Below, piece after piece: positions 12,214-22,318 of a stretch of DNA of 64,000 nt. Below the pieces are notes generated by a model. That model was given only the letters and a program-made list of their open reading frames with translations, did no database searches and was not told where the DNA came from. Origin of the DNA: Boswellia sacra. Lineage: Eukaryota > Streptophyta > Magnoliopsida > Sapindales > Burseraceae. The translations under genes and the position numbers were made by a program. The stretch lies in assembly GCA_013180625.2 (NCBI GenBank), contig SNVD02011469.1, forward strand, positions 124,001-188,000, in the 5' to 3' direction. Within the stretch, counting starts at the first letter, position 1. Every line of letters starts with the position of its first letter.

Positions 12214-12427
12214 GAGTAATGCTACTCATACAAACTATTTATACAAACTCATACATACAAACTGATGTGGCATCCCTATGTGATCGCCACATCACCCATG
12301 TTAATTAATATCATTGATAATTAATATATATTTATCAAATCACTGTATTTATTTGTCAAATCATATTATGCCACGTCAGTTTGTATGAGTGAGTTTGTAT
12401 AAGTAGTTTGTAAGAGTAGCATTACTC
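12214..12427. mobile_element. Mutator-type MITE with 9-bp target duplication
   Basis: The element begins GAGTAATGCTACTC and ends with its near complement GAGTAGCATTACTC. The terminal inverted repeats extend about 60 bp inward (TACAAACTCATACATACAAACTGATGTGGCA against the right arm). The 9-bp direct repeat TATTTATTT flanks it exactly (12205-12213, 12428-12436), the length expected for Mutator-like elements. It has no coding capacity. Confidence 0.88.
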
Positions 12428-12439
12428 TATTTATTTTGT

Positions 12440-13428
12440 ATATTTGATATTATTAAATTATATTTTTGTTAGATCTAAAAGATTTGAAAAAATTTATTAT
12501 CTTATGTATTTAGTAAATTTATTAATTTAATAGATATATCTAAATTAAGATATAAATATTTTGTTATTTAATTAAAATTATTAATTTATCAAATATTTAT
12601 TTATTAAGATTTTACTATATAAATATTTGACATACCAAACATACGACAAACATATAAATGGCAATTTAGATCCCATTATACTGTGAAGTTGCTGCGGGCC
12701 ACGTTCAAAAGTAAATAAAGAATTAGTCAATGGATGGATGGTTCTCTTTAGGCCTTCTACTATTAAATTATTACAAAAGATTAAAAATGTCACCAAATTG
12801 CATGCCACGTGCTGAATTGTGGAGGACTTTACCTCAGTTTATTGCAGTTGATGATGCAGCTGATGCTTCGGCATAGTCAATAAATTAAGAAACATTCAAT
12901 TTTAAACTGCTATTTTTTGTTATTTTATTTAAGTTGACCAAGTCTTTGTAGTACATATCAACTTGCTTTTGCATGTTCACATTTTTCTTTTATCTTGACA
13001 CCTCATTTAATTTTTCTTTTAAAAATATTATTTTAAAAAAATCTAAAAAATATTAAACAATAGTCATAAAAAAATTTCAAAAAATCATTTATATATTAAT
13101 AGAGAAATAAAAAATTTAAACAAACTTATTTTTTTAATACTCAAAAAATTAACCCATTTGTTATTGTATGTTACTAATTTGTACAAAAATATTCATATAT
13201 GAATACAATCGTTATTCCACATGGGAAACACAAGTGGCAAGAACATAGGTAAAGAATAGGGTCCAACTAGCCCACCAATTAGCTGCCCTTTCAACACGGT
13301 TGAGTTGCCCAGCCCCACCAAATTGAAGTTCACCAATTCATATATTCTGGAGGCTTATCCTTTTCTTCTTGTACATGTCCACGGTAGACTCAGCCTAGAA
13401 AACTGTTTTTATCTCGACACAGGTTTGC
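12440..13428. other. Upstream region of locus B
   Basis: AT-rich. W-box-like TTGACC occurs near 12935, and a second lies at 13624-13629 nearer the gene. LRR-I receptor kinases are commonly WRKY-controlled, but function here is inferred from short motifs only. Confidence 0.35.
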
Positions 13429-13438
13429 CTTATATAAC
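13429..13438 (+). promoter_or_regulatory. Possible TATA box of locus B
   Basis: CTTATATAAC lies about 300 bp before the chosen ATG. It would give a long leader, and other AT-rich hexamers are nearby, so this is tentative. Confidence 0.3.
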
Positions 13439-13732
13439 AATTATTTGTCTTGTTCAACAATTTCAGCAACTTGATGTTGACATACAAACGTAATTATTAA
13501 AGTAAAAAAGTATTAAAAACTTCATGGCTAGAAGAAGACAAGAAGAATGAATATTAAAATCCTATAGATACGTTATCAGCCAATTTAGAAAAACATTTTT
13601 AATGTGCAAAGAAACAACGGCATTTGACCATGTCATCCCGCAGGCAAGTGTATATTAGAAGAATGAATTGCTGGTCTACTGTTTCTGATATTTGATCTCC
13701 TGAACAGGAGAATAATTAAACTCAGAAAAGTT

Positions 13733-16700
13733 ATGGAGATGTGCAGGCGATTTCTCTTAACATCATTGCTCTGTAGTTTTGCTCTAACAGTTCTTGTTAC
13801 TGCACAGAATCAATCAGGTAATTTGCATATCTAAATCTTTGTAAAACAGTTACAAGTTTCATTATTTCTTTCCGGAAAATGGAGCTAAAGGTTTTTGTAT
13901 GCATATGTCTGTCAGGATTCATTAGCTTGGATTGTGGATTACCAAGAGATTCTCCTCCGTATAATGAAGCTACAACTGGTATAAATTATACTTCGGATGA
14001 AAACTATGTAGAAACTGGTAAAGGGGAGACTGTGCAACCTGAGTTCAGAAATCGGCAGCAGCAGATGTGGAGTCTTAGAAGCTTTCCTGATGGGGTAAGA
14101 AACTGCTACAGATTCAATCTCACCAGGGGAGATAGATATTTAATCAGGGCGAATTTCTTGTATGGAAATTATGATGGAAAAAATACAACACCAAAATTTG
14201 ATCTGCATCTGGGACCTAATTTTTGGAGTACAGTGACAATAAGAGATGCCTCTATTTCTACTTCGCTGGAGATGATACATGTACTCTCATCTGATATTTT
14301 ATATGTCTGTATGGTCAATACTGATTCTGGGACACCGTTTGTATCGGCACTAGAGTTAAGGCTTCTGAGAAATGACACTTATGTAACTCAGACTAAATCA
14401 CTTGAAAAAGTTGTGCGGCTGGATATGGGTTCGCCTACTAGAAAAACATACAGGTGAGATATTTTTGTATAACCAAAACTTTTGTGCTAGGAAAAGGAAA
14501 AATGTTTATATGGCTTGCCTAACTGCTGAGAATGTCTCAGGTTTAAAGATGATGTTTATGATCGTGCCTGGACGCCCTACAATTTCAGTAAGTGGACATC
14601 CCTAACAACTCAGCTTCGCGTTGATGCAAACGGTAGCAACATTTACCAACCACCCCCTGCTGTCATGCGCAGTGCTGCTAGACCGGTGAATGCTAGCGAG
14701 CCTTTGGATTTCTACTTCACATCAAATGATCGGAATTCCCAATTTTATGTCTACATGCACTTTGCCGAAGTAGAAAAACTAAAATCAAATGAGTCCAGAC
14801 GGTTCAATATTTCTGTGAATGGAAGACTTTGGTTTGGACCTTTTACCCCAGCTTACTTGCACACAAACACTCTTTATTCCACAGTGGCCTTAAGTGGTGC
14901 AGTACAATATAACTTTTCAATCTTCAAAACTGGAAGATCAACGCATCCACCAATAATTAATGCGCTCGAAGTGTATATGGTGAAGGAGCTACCGCACTCG
15001 CAAACAGACCAACAAGATGGTATGATCTTAACAACATATAACTGTTAAGATTTATCTAGAGCCAATTTATCCAGGTTTTAAGATTTTAATACTAACTTTT
15101 GTACTCATATGGAAACATATTAGTTAATGCTATCACAAATATCAAGTCAATCTATAATTTGACGAAAAACTGGCAAGGAGATCCCTGTGGTCCTCAGGAT
15201 TTCAAGTGGGAAGGTGTTAATTGCATAGATGGTAGTGATGATCCACCCAGAATCACGTCCTTGTAAGTTTATGCCTTCTAGTTAGCTTACATAAATTTGC
15301 TACTTAAACTTGATTCTCTGTTACTGATATTGTTGAACTCCAATCAGAAATTTATCCTCAAGTGGATTGACTGGGGGCATACCTTTATCCTTCACCAATC
15401 TCACCATGATTACATCTCTGTAAGTATCTCATCTCGCACGAGTTTCGAAGTAGTCAACATTTGCGTGATAGAAACCAGATTGATTAACCATTTTCCATTG
15501 CTTGTCAGGGACTTATCAAACAATAATTTGAAAGGACCAGTCCCAAGCTTTCTATCTCAATTGACATCCTTGGCATATTTGTAAGTTATTTGGGATTATA
15601 ACTTGATATGAAAGCTTCTTATTTAAAAGAACAAAGGATCATTACATTTTATTGTTTTGCAGAAACTTAGAACGGAACAATCTCGAAGGTTCACTTCCTA
15701 TTGAACTGATTGAGAAACGGGATAATAATACACTAACATTACGGTATGTTTATAGTTAAAACCATGAACAATTATTATCATAACTAATCAGGCTGTTGAA
15801 GAGGGTACAATTAAAATTTGTATTCTCACTACCCCTGATAACTATTTTAGAGCCAAAGTAATCAAATAAGCTGAAAAACCTCTGATTTTATTCTCTACAT
15901 TTTTTAAAAGGTGAAAAATAAAATAAAAAACTGAAATATTTTGTTTTTGTAACAGAAGATTTTACGAGAAACTAGTGACAGATAATTAGTTATAGTTCAG
16001 ATTCTTACATTTTCTGGCTTTTATTGTATCAATTCTAGAGTTGATGGAAATCCAGGCCTTTGTCCCTCGATTTCTTGCAAGAAGGAGAAGAACAAGATCA
16101 TTGTTCCAGCAGTAACATCTGCGGCCGCATCTTTTATCCTCATAACTGCATTGATTGGCTGGTTGACTCTTAGGAGGAGAAAACAAAATGGTTTGTGCCA
16201 CATTATTGCATATACTAATGAAACTTTGAAAATAGTTTGAAACAAGTGAATGCTTATTGAACTTGTGATAATTCATCAGCCACAAAGTTGAATAGCAAAT
16301 CAATCACAAGCAAGACATACGAGTCAATGGAGTGGAACAGTCGACAATTCTCTTACTCCGAGGTCCTGAAAATAACCAACAACTTTGAGAAGGTTCTTGG
16401 TAAGGGAGGATTTGGAACAGTTTACCATGGCTACATAGATAACACTGAAGTAGCTGTGAAGATGCTTTCTCAATCATCTGTTCAAGGGTATAAGCAGTTT
16501 CAAGCAGAGGTATGCAAAAACAAATTTCGAGCTCATGATTTATATATTTTAAACTATTCTCGAATAAGAAACAAGACACATGTTTCCTAAATATAGGTCA
16601 AGCTTCTTCTGCGAGTTCACCATAGACACTTAACGTCCCTTGTTGGATATTGTGATGAGGCCACGAACATGGCACTCATCTATGAATACATGGCTCATGG

Positions 16701-18199
16701 GAACTTAGGAGAACATCTTTCAGGTTTGAACATACTTGAAATCTTCTATTTCTATAAATCATTGCATACAACTTCAAATTCTCTCTTAAAAGTTTTATTT
16801 ATGAAGAATGCAGTTATATAATTTTGATTTCTTGACTAAAATGTTTTCCATCTCAATATAGACAATAGCAAACACAGCTTGAGTTGGGAAGAGAGACTTC
16901 GAATAGCAGTCGAAGCAGCACAAGGTTAGCATACTTTTTATTTTGTATCTTTTTTTGTCAAGGCTTTAGGTCAATTAACTTACCATGAGTTCCGATTGTA
17001 GGATTGGAGTATCTGCACCACGGTTGTAAACCACCAATTGTTCACAGAGATGTGAAGTCTACAAACATCTTATTAAATGATAAACTTGAAGGCAAGCTAG
17101 CTGATTTTGGGCTGTCCAGAACTTTTCCAGTTGAAGGTGTCTCTCATGTGTCAACAATTATTTGCGGCACCCCGGGGTACCTTGATCCTGAGTAAGTTCT
17201 TCTTCCTTCTCAAACATCACCAAAAAAATTCTTACTTTAAATAATTAGCTCTAGTTTCAGTCTTTTAATTATTATTAAAAAAAATAGCATATAAAAGTAT
17301 ACACAGGGCAGAGTTGACTCTGTGAAAACCAATCTAATTTTTTATTATTTCTCTGAACACGGTGTTGAATCCAATGATTGTCTTATCTCTCCACTTCAAT
17401 TCCACACAAACTATCTTATTGTCAGCTCACGTGAGCAAAGGCAAAACAACTAAAGCTGAAAATAACAAAAGACAAGAGCATAACATAACAGAGCACTCTC
17501 TAGTTACAGCAATATTTTTGTAGTTGCAACACATTAAGATATCTCCCTCTTGAGGATTCTCTGACATGTTAAATTACCTATCCTTTAGATCTTCTTCTAC
17601 AAATGATAAAATCATATGTTATCTGCCATAGGATTTATATAGGTTTGGACAAAATGCACACTTTGCAATTTCTTCTCTTATAAAATGATACTAGATTACT
17701 TCATATTTGCTCCATCTACAATAGTTGACCCCAGGCTTCAGTGCATACATAATCCTAAACTTCAATAAAATCTTGCAGGTACTATATATCAAACAGGTTG
17801 AGTGAAAAAAGTGATGTTTATAGCTTTGGAGTTGTTCTATTAGAAATAATAACAGGCAGACCAGTGATTTCCAAATCGATTGAGAATGGGAACACTCACA
17901 TAAGTCAATGGGTTTGTTCCATGCTTTCCAAAGGAGATATTAGAAATACTGCTGATCCAAGACTAAAGGGAGATTTTGACATTAACTCTGTATGGAAAGC
18001 TGTGGAAATAGCAATGGTTTGTGTATCTTCAACTTCTATAAGAAGACCAACAATGAATCATGTAGTGATGGAACTGAAGGAATGTTTAGCAACTGAGATA
18101 GCTCGGAAAAAGGAGGGTAGAGATGAGTACGAAGCAAAAGATTTCACTGAAATGATTGATGTGGATCTCCAGACAGATGAGTTTCCCTTAGCAAGGTAG
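13733..18199 (+). CDS. Locus B: malectin-like/LRR receptor-like kinase, intact
   Basis: Thirteen exons: 13733-13817, 13916-14453, 14541-15019, 15124-15262, 15348-15419, 15509-15580, 15663-15743, 16039-16190, 16280-16509, 16597-16723, 16862-16924, 17002-17191, 17779-18199. All have GT..AG introns and together give 2649 nt, an unbroken 882-aa protein. Residues 1-25 are a signal peptide. A malectin-like domain follows (about 30-365, opening with the family's LDCG). Then come a WQGDPC linker, three short LRR exons (about 414-488), a CxxxxC pair, a transmembrane helix (about 509-531) and a kinase. The kinase has GKGGFG (580-585), Lys600 in VAVK, HRDVK (694-698), DFG (714-716) and GTPGYLDPE. Being an RD kinase with all key residues, it is probably an active plasma-membrane Ser/Thr kinase. 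The LRR-I family is known for defence and symbiosis signalling, but the ligand cannot be deduced. The last intron carries a ~250-bp repeat also found upstream of D and F. It is the only intact ordinary member in the window. Confidence 0.92.
17470..17725 (+). repeat. Copy of the RLK upstream module in an intron
   Basis: This part of the last intron of locus B matches about 20710-20965 (upstream of D) and about 29320-29560 (upstream of F). Shared blocks include the GAG.ACTCT..AGTTACAG region and, with 20965, AAAATGATACTAGATTACTTCAT. It shows that the repeated module is not confined to promoters. Confidence 0.7.
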
Positions 18200-18889
18200 T
18201 ACTTATGCCTGCAAGAGAATTTTACTGCTGGGAATGGGACTTAAAGCAAAATAGAAAGAATTTTTTTTTTTGTAATTATTTTTTAGCGTGCAAAATTGTA
18301 GTTATAATAGCCCTATGAAACTATTTGTTTGTAACTTCCATTGTAAATAATTCATTATTTATTTTTTCAACCAAAAAAAAAAAGAAAAGAAAAAATAGAA
18401 AATTTGGTAGCAAACCGATTGCAGAGGAGGTGTTGCAAGGGGCCCCCAGAATTTATCCAACAAAACTCTTGGAGTTTCAGCTTTGCTTCATTTTTTAGAA
18501 ATTTTAAACAAAATACGGGTTGTGAACCTGAAAGTGCAGAGAGATGCAGTAGAACAGGTGGCACAGAAGCTGAAGTGTATCAGAGAATTCATAAAATGTG
18601 TACAGTAGCTATTCAACACTACTCAAAAGACACCCCGATTTCTGCTGTTGCAGCACTTCGGCTTGTATGTATCAGAATAATTTACATAGAGATGACCAAA
18701 TGAATCCAAAACATATGATTTTGGTAAGGTTAGAATTTTTGAAATGAATGAAACAGCAGCAAATAATTCTGTTGAAACTTAGAAAGCGTATATTATGTTT
18801 ACAACCCCACACATAGTGGCTTATGCATGTGAACATAAGAATCTGTTCTCTTTCTAAATCCTCATGTTTTCAAACTCAATTTCTATTCT
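18200..18889. other. Short gap between B and relic C
   Basis: 3' flank of B. A 99-aa open frame at 18404-18703 has no recognisable domain. It could be part of a decayed gene but is not called. Confidence 0.4.
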
Positions 18890-19372
18890 GTGGCTATATG
18901 TCTCTAGAGTATGCAATGAATGGCTTTGTTTTAATAAAATTGATGTATATGGTTTTGGGCATAGAAATTGTGAGTGGCAAGAGGAACAATTGTTGCTATC
19001 ACGCAGAGCATCCACTCGATCTCGTAGGATATGTAAGTGCTCAATTAATCATGTATATATACAAACCATAGTTATTTAACTTATTGCATATTTTCTAAAA
19101 TGTTACATTGAGTGTTATTTGGTGATCTTACCCATTCAGGCATGGCAACTGTGGAGTGAAGGTAAAGGTCTAGAGCTGAAAGATCCAACATTGGAGGAAT
19201 CATGCTCTCCTGATGCAGTACAAAGATGCCTTCATGTGGGTCTGTTGTGCATGCAAGACTAGGCAATTGGTAGAACCACAGTGTCAGCTGTTGTTTCCAT
19301 GCTAACAAATGAAACTGCACTTCCACCTGAACCAAAACAACCAGCATTTTATATCAAAATACAACAGAAATG
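18890..19372 (+). pseudogene. Relic C: 3' end of a G-type lectin-like receptor kinase
   Basis: Two exons remain. About 18890-19033 gives GYMSLEYAMNGF, then after a small deletion EIVSGKRNNCCYH and LVGY with a good GTAAGT donor. About 19140-19372 gives AWQLWSEGKGLELKDP, EESCSPD, CLHVGLLCMQD and VSMLTNET. These match the last two exons of locus D closely. An in-frame TAG follows CMQD near 19260, and the C-terminal tail is shortened, ending IKIQQK-stop. Everything upstream (nucleotide-binding loop, catalytic loop) is missing. This kinase subtype belongs to S-domain/G-type lectin RLKs, not to LRR-I, so the relic is likely the tail of another copy of the D-type fusion. Confidence 0.85.
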
Positions 19373-19587
19373 ACATGAAGCAATACAAAAGATCAACATT
19401 TGTATCTTTTACTTCGTTTGATTTTTAAGCTTTTTAGTGAAAATGTAGTATCCCAGCTAATCATCGAATTATCCCAGATAAATATCATATTTATCATCTA
19501 CTTCTGCTTGGAGTACCTTTTCTCCTTTCAGAATAATTTCGTCTCTATTATTCTTGAAAAACATTATATGAAGAGAAAATTTCACAA

Positions 19588-20678
19588 ATGACCCTGGGGT
19601 TCGCTCTACAATCAAAAATAACCTCTACTTTTGGAAAAATACAAAAATGATCATGCCGTTAGAAACTGTTTGTTTCTTTGATTGGATTGAGGGGCATATT
19701 AGTAAACTTACAAGATTTTTTTAATTAAAAAAAGTGTAAGATGATTGACTTATTAAAAAAATGGCATCTGTAATAATATAATTCTTTTTTGTTATTTTCT
19801 ATTTTTAGCTCTTTCGTTTTGTTATCTCTTTTCTTTTTTTCCTCCTCCTCCTTATTCTTCCTTTCCTCCTGCGAAATGCACTTCTTCTTTCACCAAATAC
19901 ACTTCTGTTTATTCCATTTCATTAAGCTGCCTAATCAAAAATTAAATTAAACCAATTTCTCTCTACTTTACACCACCAGAAGAAGAAAGGATACTGTTCG
20001 GAGTTGTGAGCACAGAACCGCTTTCTCTCAGTGAGCAAGCAGCCAAGATGAGAGAGTCTTTGCAGAACAGCCAAACCATAACAGACAACGATGTTACCGT
20101 TCTCGGTTCTTCTGACCACCGCTTTCCCTTTGTGGAGACCACCATGCATCCCACTCAGGTACTAACCCTTTCAATTTCCTTCACTAACAAATCTGGGTTT
20201 TGTCAATTTCATACCTTTTGCCTTGTTAAATACCCAGAAAGAGAAACCAAAAAATCTACGTTAGTTGACTTGTATGTTTGACTTGGCTTTGCCTAATTGA
20301 TGCAAGGGAACACGGATCACACCCTGGCGAAGTGCTGGGTTCTCAATTTTTTTTTTAATAAATAAAATCAATGGTGTACAATAAATATATTCTTTGTGCA
20401 AACCACTCACGAGAAAACGTTTGCCGGATTGGGAATGTGTTAAGGCTTAACTGAGGCTGGCTTGGGTTCGAAGTTGGAACCCGGTTGTTTCCAATGTTTT
20501 GGAACAGGGGTAATAAAGTAATATTTCGGTTTCAAATAATGTCAAGGGGATATTAATGTTGTTTGATTGTTAGCCATCAGATTTAACGGCAATACTCTAA
20601 CGGCAGGGCCAATTCTGCTTCTTTCCAAATAATGGAGGTTACTTGTGATTTTAGAGCGAACTTCAGGACCACATGAAA
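19588..20678. mobile_element. TIR transposon that captured an EXO70-like exon
   Basis: The left end (from about TGACCCTGGGGTTCGCTCTA at 19589) is matched in inverted form by the right end (TTAGAGCGAACTTCAGGACC, 20651-20670). Pairing extends about 50 bp, including AACCTCTACTTTTGGAAA against TTTCCAAATAATGGAGGTT. Between them is host coding sequence (see 20006-20158) and no transposase. This is the arrangement of Pack-type elements. I could not find a convincing target duplication, so the superfamily (Mutator-like or other) is unassigned. Confidence 0.7.
20006..20158 (+). pseudogene. EXO70A1-like first-exon fragment
   Basis: The frame reads LSEQAAKMRESLQ, SQTITDN and VETTMHPTQ, then stops at a splice-donor-like GTACTA. 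This is the N-terminal exon of the exocyst subunit EXO70A1 family, whose normal text there is close to LSERAA-MR-SLQKSQTITDN ... LETAMRPTQ. EXO70 tethers secretory vesicles to the plasma membrane. No second exon (IRTH-IRKAH type) follows, and the expected start codon appears as GTG. Changes such as HRFPFVE for SRLSALE suggest decay. It sits wholly inside the TIR element, so it is a captured gene fragment, not a working gene. Confidence 0.85.
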
Positions 20679-20709
20679 GTCAGCAACTGAAACAGGAAAT
20701 TAAAAAATT

Positions 20710-20965
20710 ATAAACAGAGCAGTGAAGAACAGAGTACTCTGTACTTTCAGCAGAATTTTCTGTTATTATACCATATTAACATTTCTTAAACAACTAAGGT
20801 TCTCTGACCAGTTGAATTACTTACCATTTGTTTGTTCCACTGTAAAAGTATATTCATCTGTCATTTACTTATAAAGATCTGGGTAAAATGCAGAAATTTT
20901 AATTGCTTCTCCTATAAAATGATACTAGATTACTTCATGTTTCCTTCATCTAAAATAAATGAACC
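20710..20965 (+). repeat. RLK upstream module, copy before D
   Basis: Homologous to 17470-17725 and 29320-29560 (see those entries). It is followed about 430 bp later by a second shared block with TTTTACTTTGACC near 21395, which recurs near 29565 and 30600. Confidence 0.7.
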
Positions 20966-22318
20966 CAAATTTTAATGCATTCATAACTTATAAAATATAA
21001 TAAAAGTTAACTTGTAAAACTTTCTTGCCATCAAATTCAAGCATTTCACGAAACAATCCAATTCAGTACCGGTATACCGCATTACTAGGTGATGACCTAT
21101 TAATTAGGCTTATAGACATATGGACAGCCTTCGCTTGTAAACTCCTTTCTTTTTTTTTTTTTTTTTTTGGAGTTTGATGCAATCGATAAATAGGTATCAA
21201 TGTCAATACCAAGTGCGAAGAGCCCTCGTTGTGATGGGGGACCCTGGCAAGCTGGCTGCCAGTGGGGAATTTTTCTAGAGACAAAGTCATCGAGAACTCT
21301 TTGTGAAACATTCAACCTCAATGAGGTTGACATATTAATCAAGACTTGTAATCTATAATTTCTCTTAAAAATATATTCATGAATCACTATCAGCTTTTAC
21401 TTTGACCCGTTCAGACTTCACACGGATCTAAAACCTGTTATTTTGAAAGTAATCTCCTGGAATCAGCTATCATTGCCATTTGAGGCTGTTTCCTGTAATC
21501 TTCACTTTGATCAATGTTTCTCTTGGAAGAATCCAATTAATGAATGATAGCATCAAGGCCCTATATATGTAAGGTTCTTATCTACCAATTTTAGTTGATG
21601 ATCGATCAATCACTCATGGAATACTCAAATTCTCTCTGAGATTCAGAACTTTATAACAATTTGTGGACTCTTTCTCGGATATGTACCATCTCTTAAGAAA
21701 TGTCAATAAGATGACGATATAATAATACAATAGTCATTAATACTGTCTTTCACGGCATATAAACCTTTTTAACTTCTAATCCAAGGTTACGGACCATATA
21801 ATAATAATTAAAATAAAAAAAAGGAAGTACTCAATCTTATAGACAATTATTTAGTCAACTTTCATAGTTAGTTTATATGCCTGATAAATGTCAAATTCAA
21901 CATTGTTTATAAACAAAAGCCTAAGCTAGCTTATAATAGTTGGGTTTTCTTGACTAAGTGGATGTGTTTTCGTTGCTTTGTACGAATTTTTTGAATGTGT
22001 ACATGATAAAGTCTTTTACCAAGTATTTTTTTTTTTCCCAATCAATAAGGTTCGCAATTGACTTTGAGGTCCTTTTCAATTTACTCTCCTTTATTTTATA
22101 AATCTATTAGAAGTTGAAAATTCTGCATATGCACCATAATAAATTCAGATGACAGCAACATTCGAGTTTAATATTATGCTGACATCTGTAGATGAAATGT
22201 CTGTAGTTACAATAAAATTTACTTATTTCTAGAATATTAAATTTATTGTTTTGCTTTTAACAGTTTAAAATGGTACTTCATAACCTCTTTTTGATCCTGA
22301 GCAAGAAGTGATTGGGGG
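20966..22318. other. Upstream region of locus D
   Basis: Non-coding. Blocks at about 21390-21500 and 21840-22060 recur upstream of locus E (30600-31020). The second includes a conserved TTTTGACTAA/CTTGACTAA segment before the gene. The paralogous promoters of D and E are therefore recognisable duplicates. Confidence 0.55.

Noticed and set aside
18404..18703. 99-aa open frame between B and C
   Set aside because: No recognisable domain, unusual composition and no splice context; could be a decayed gene, but nothing supports a call.
18890..19372. Relic C as an extra kinase tail of gene B
   Set aside because: B ends properly at 18199 with the family's PLAR-stop, and C is of the other kinase subtype with an internal stop.
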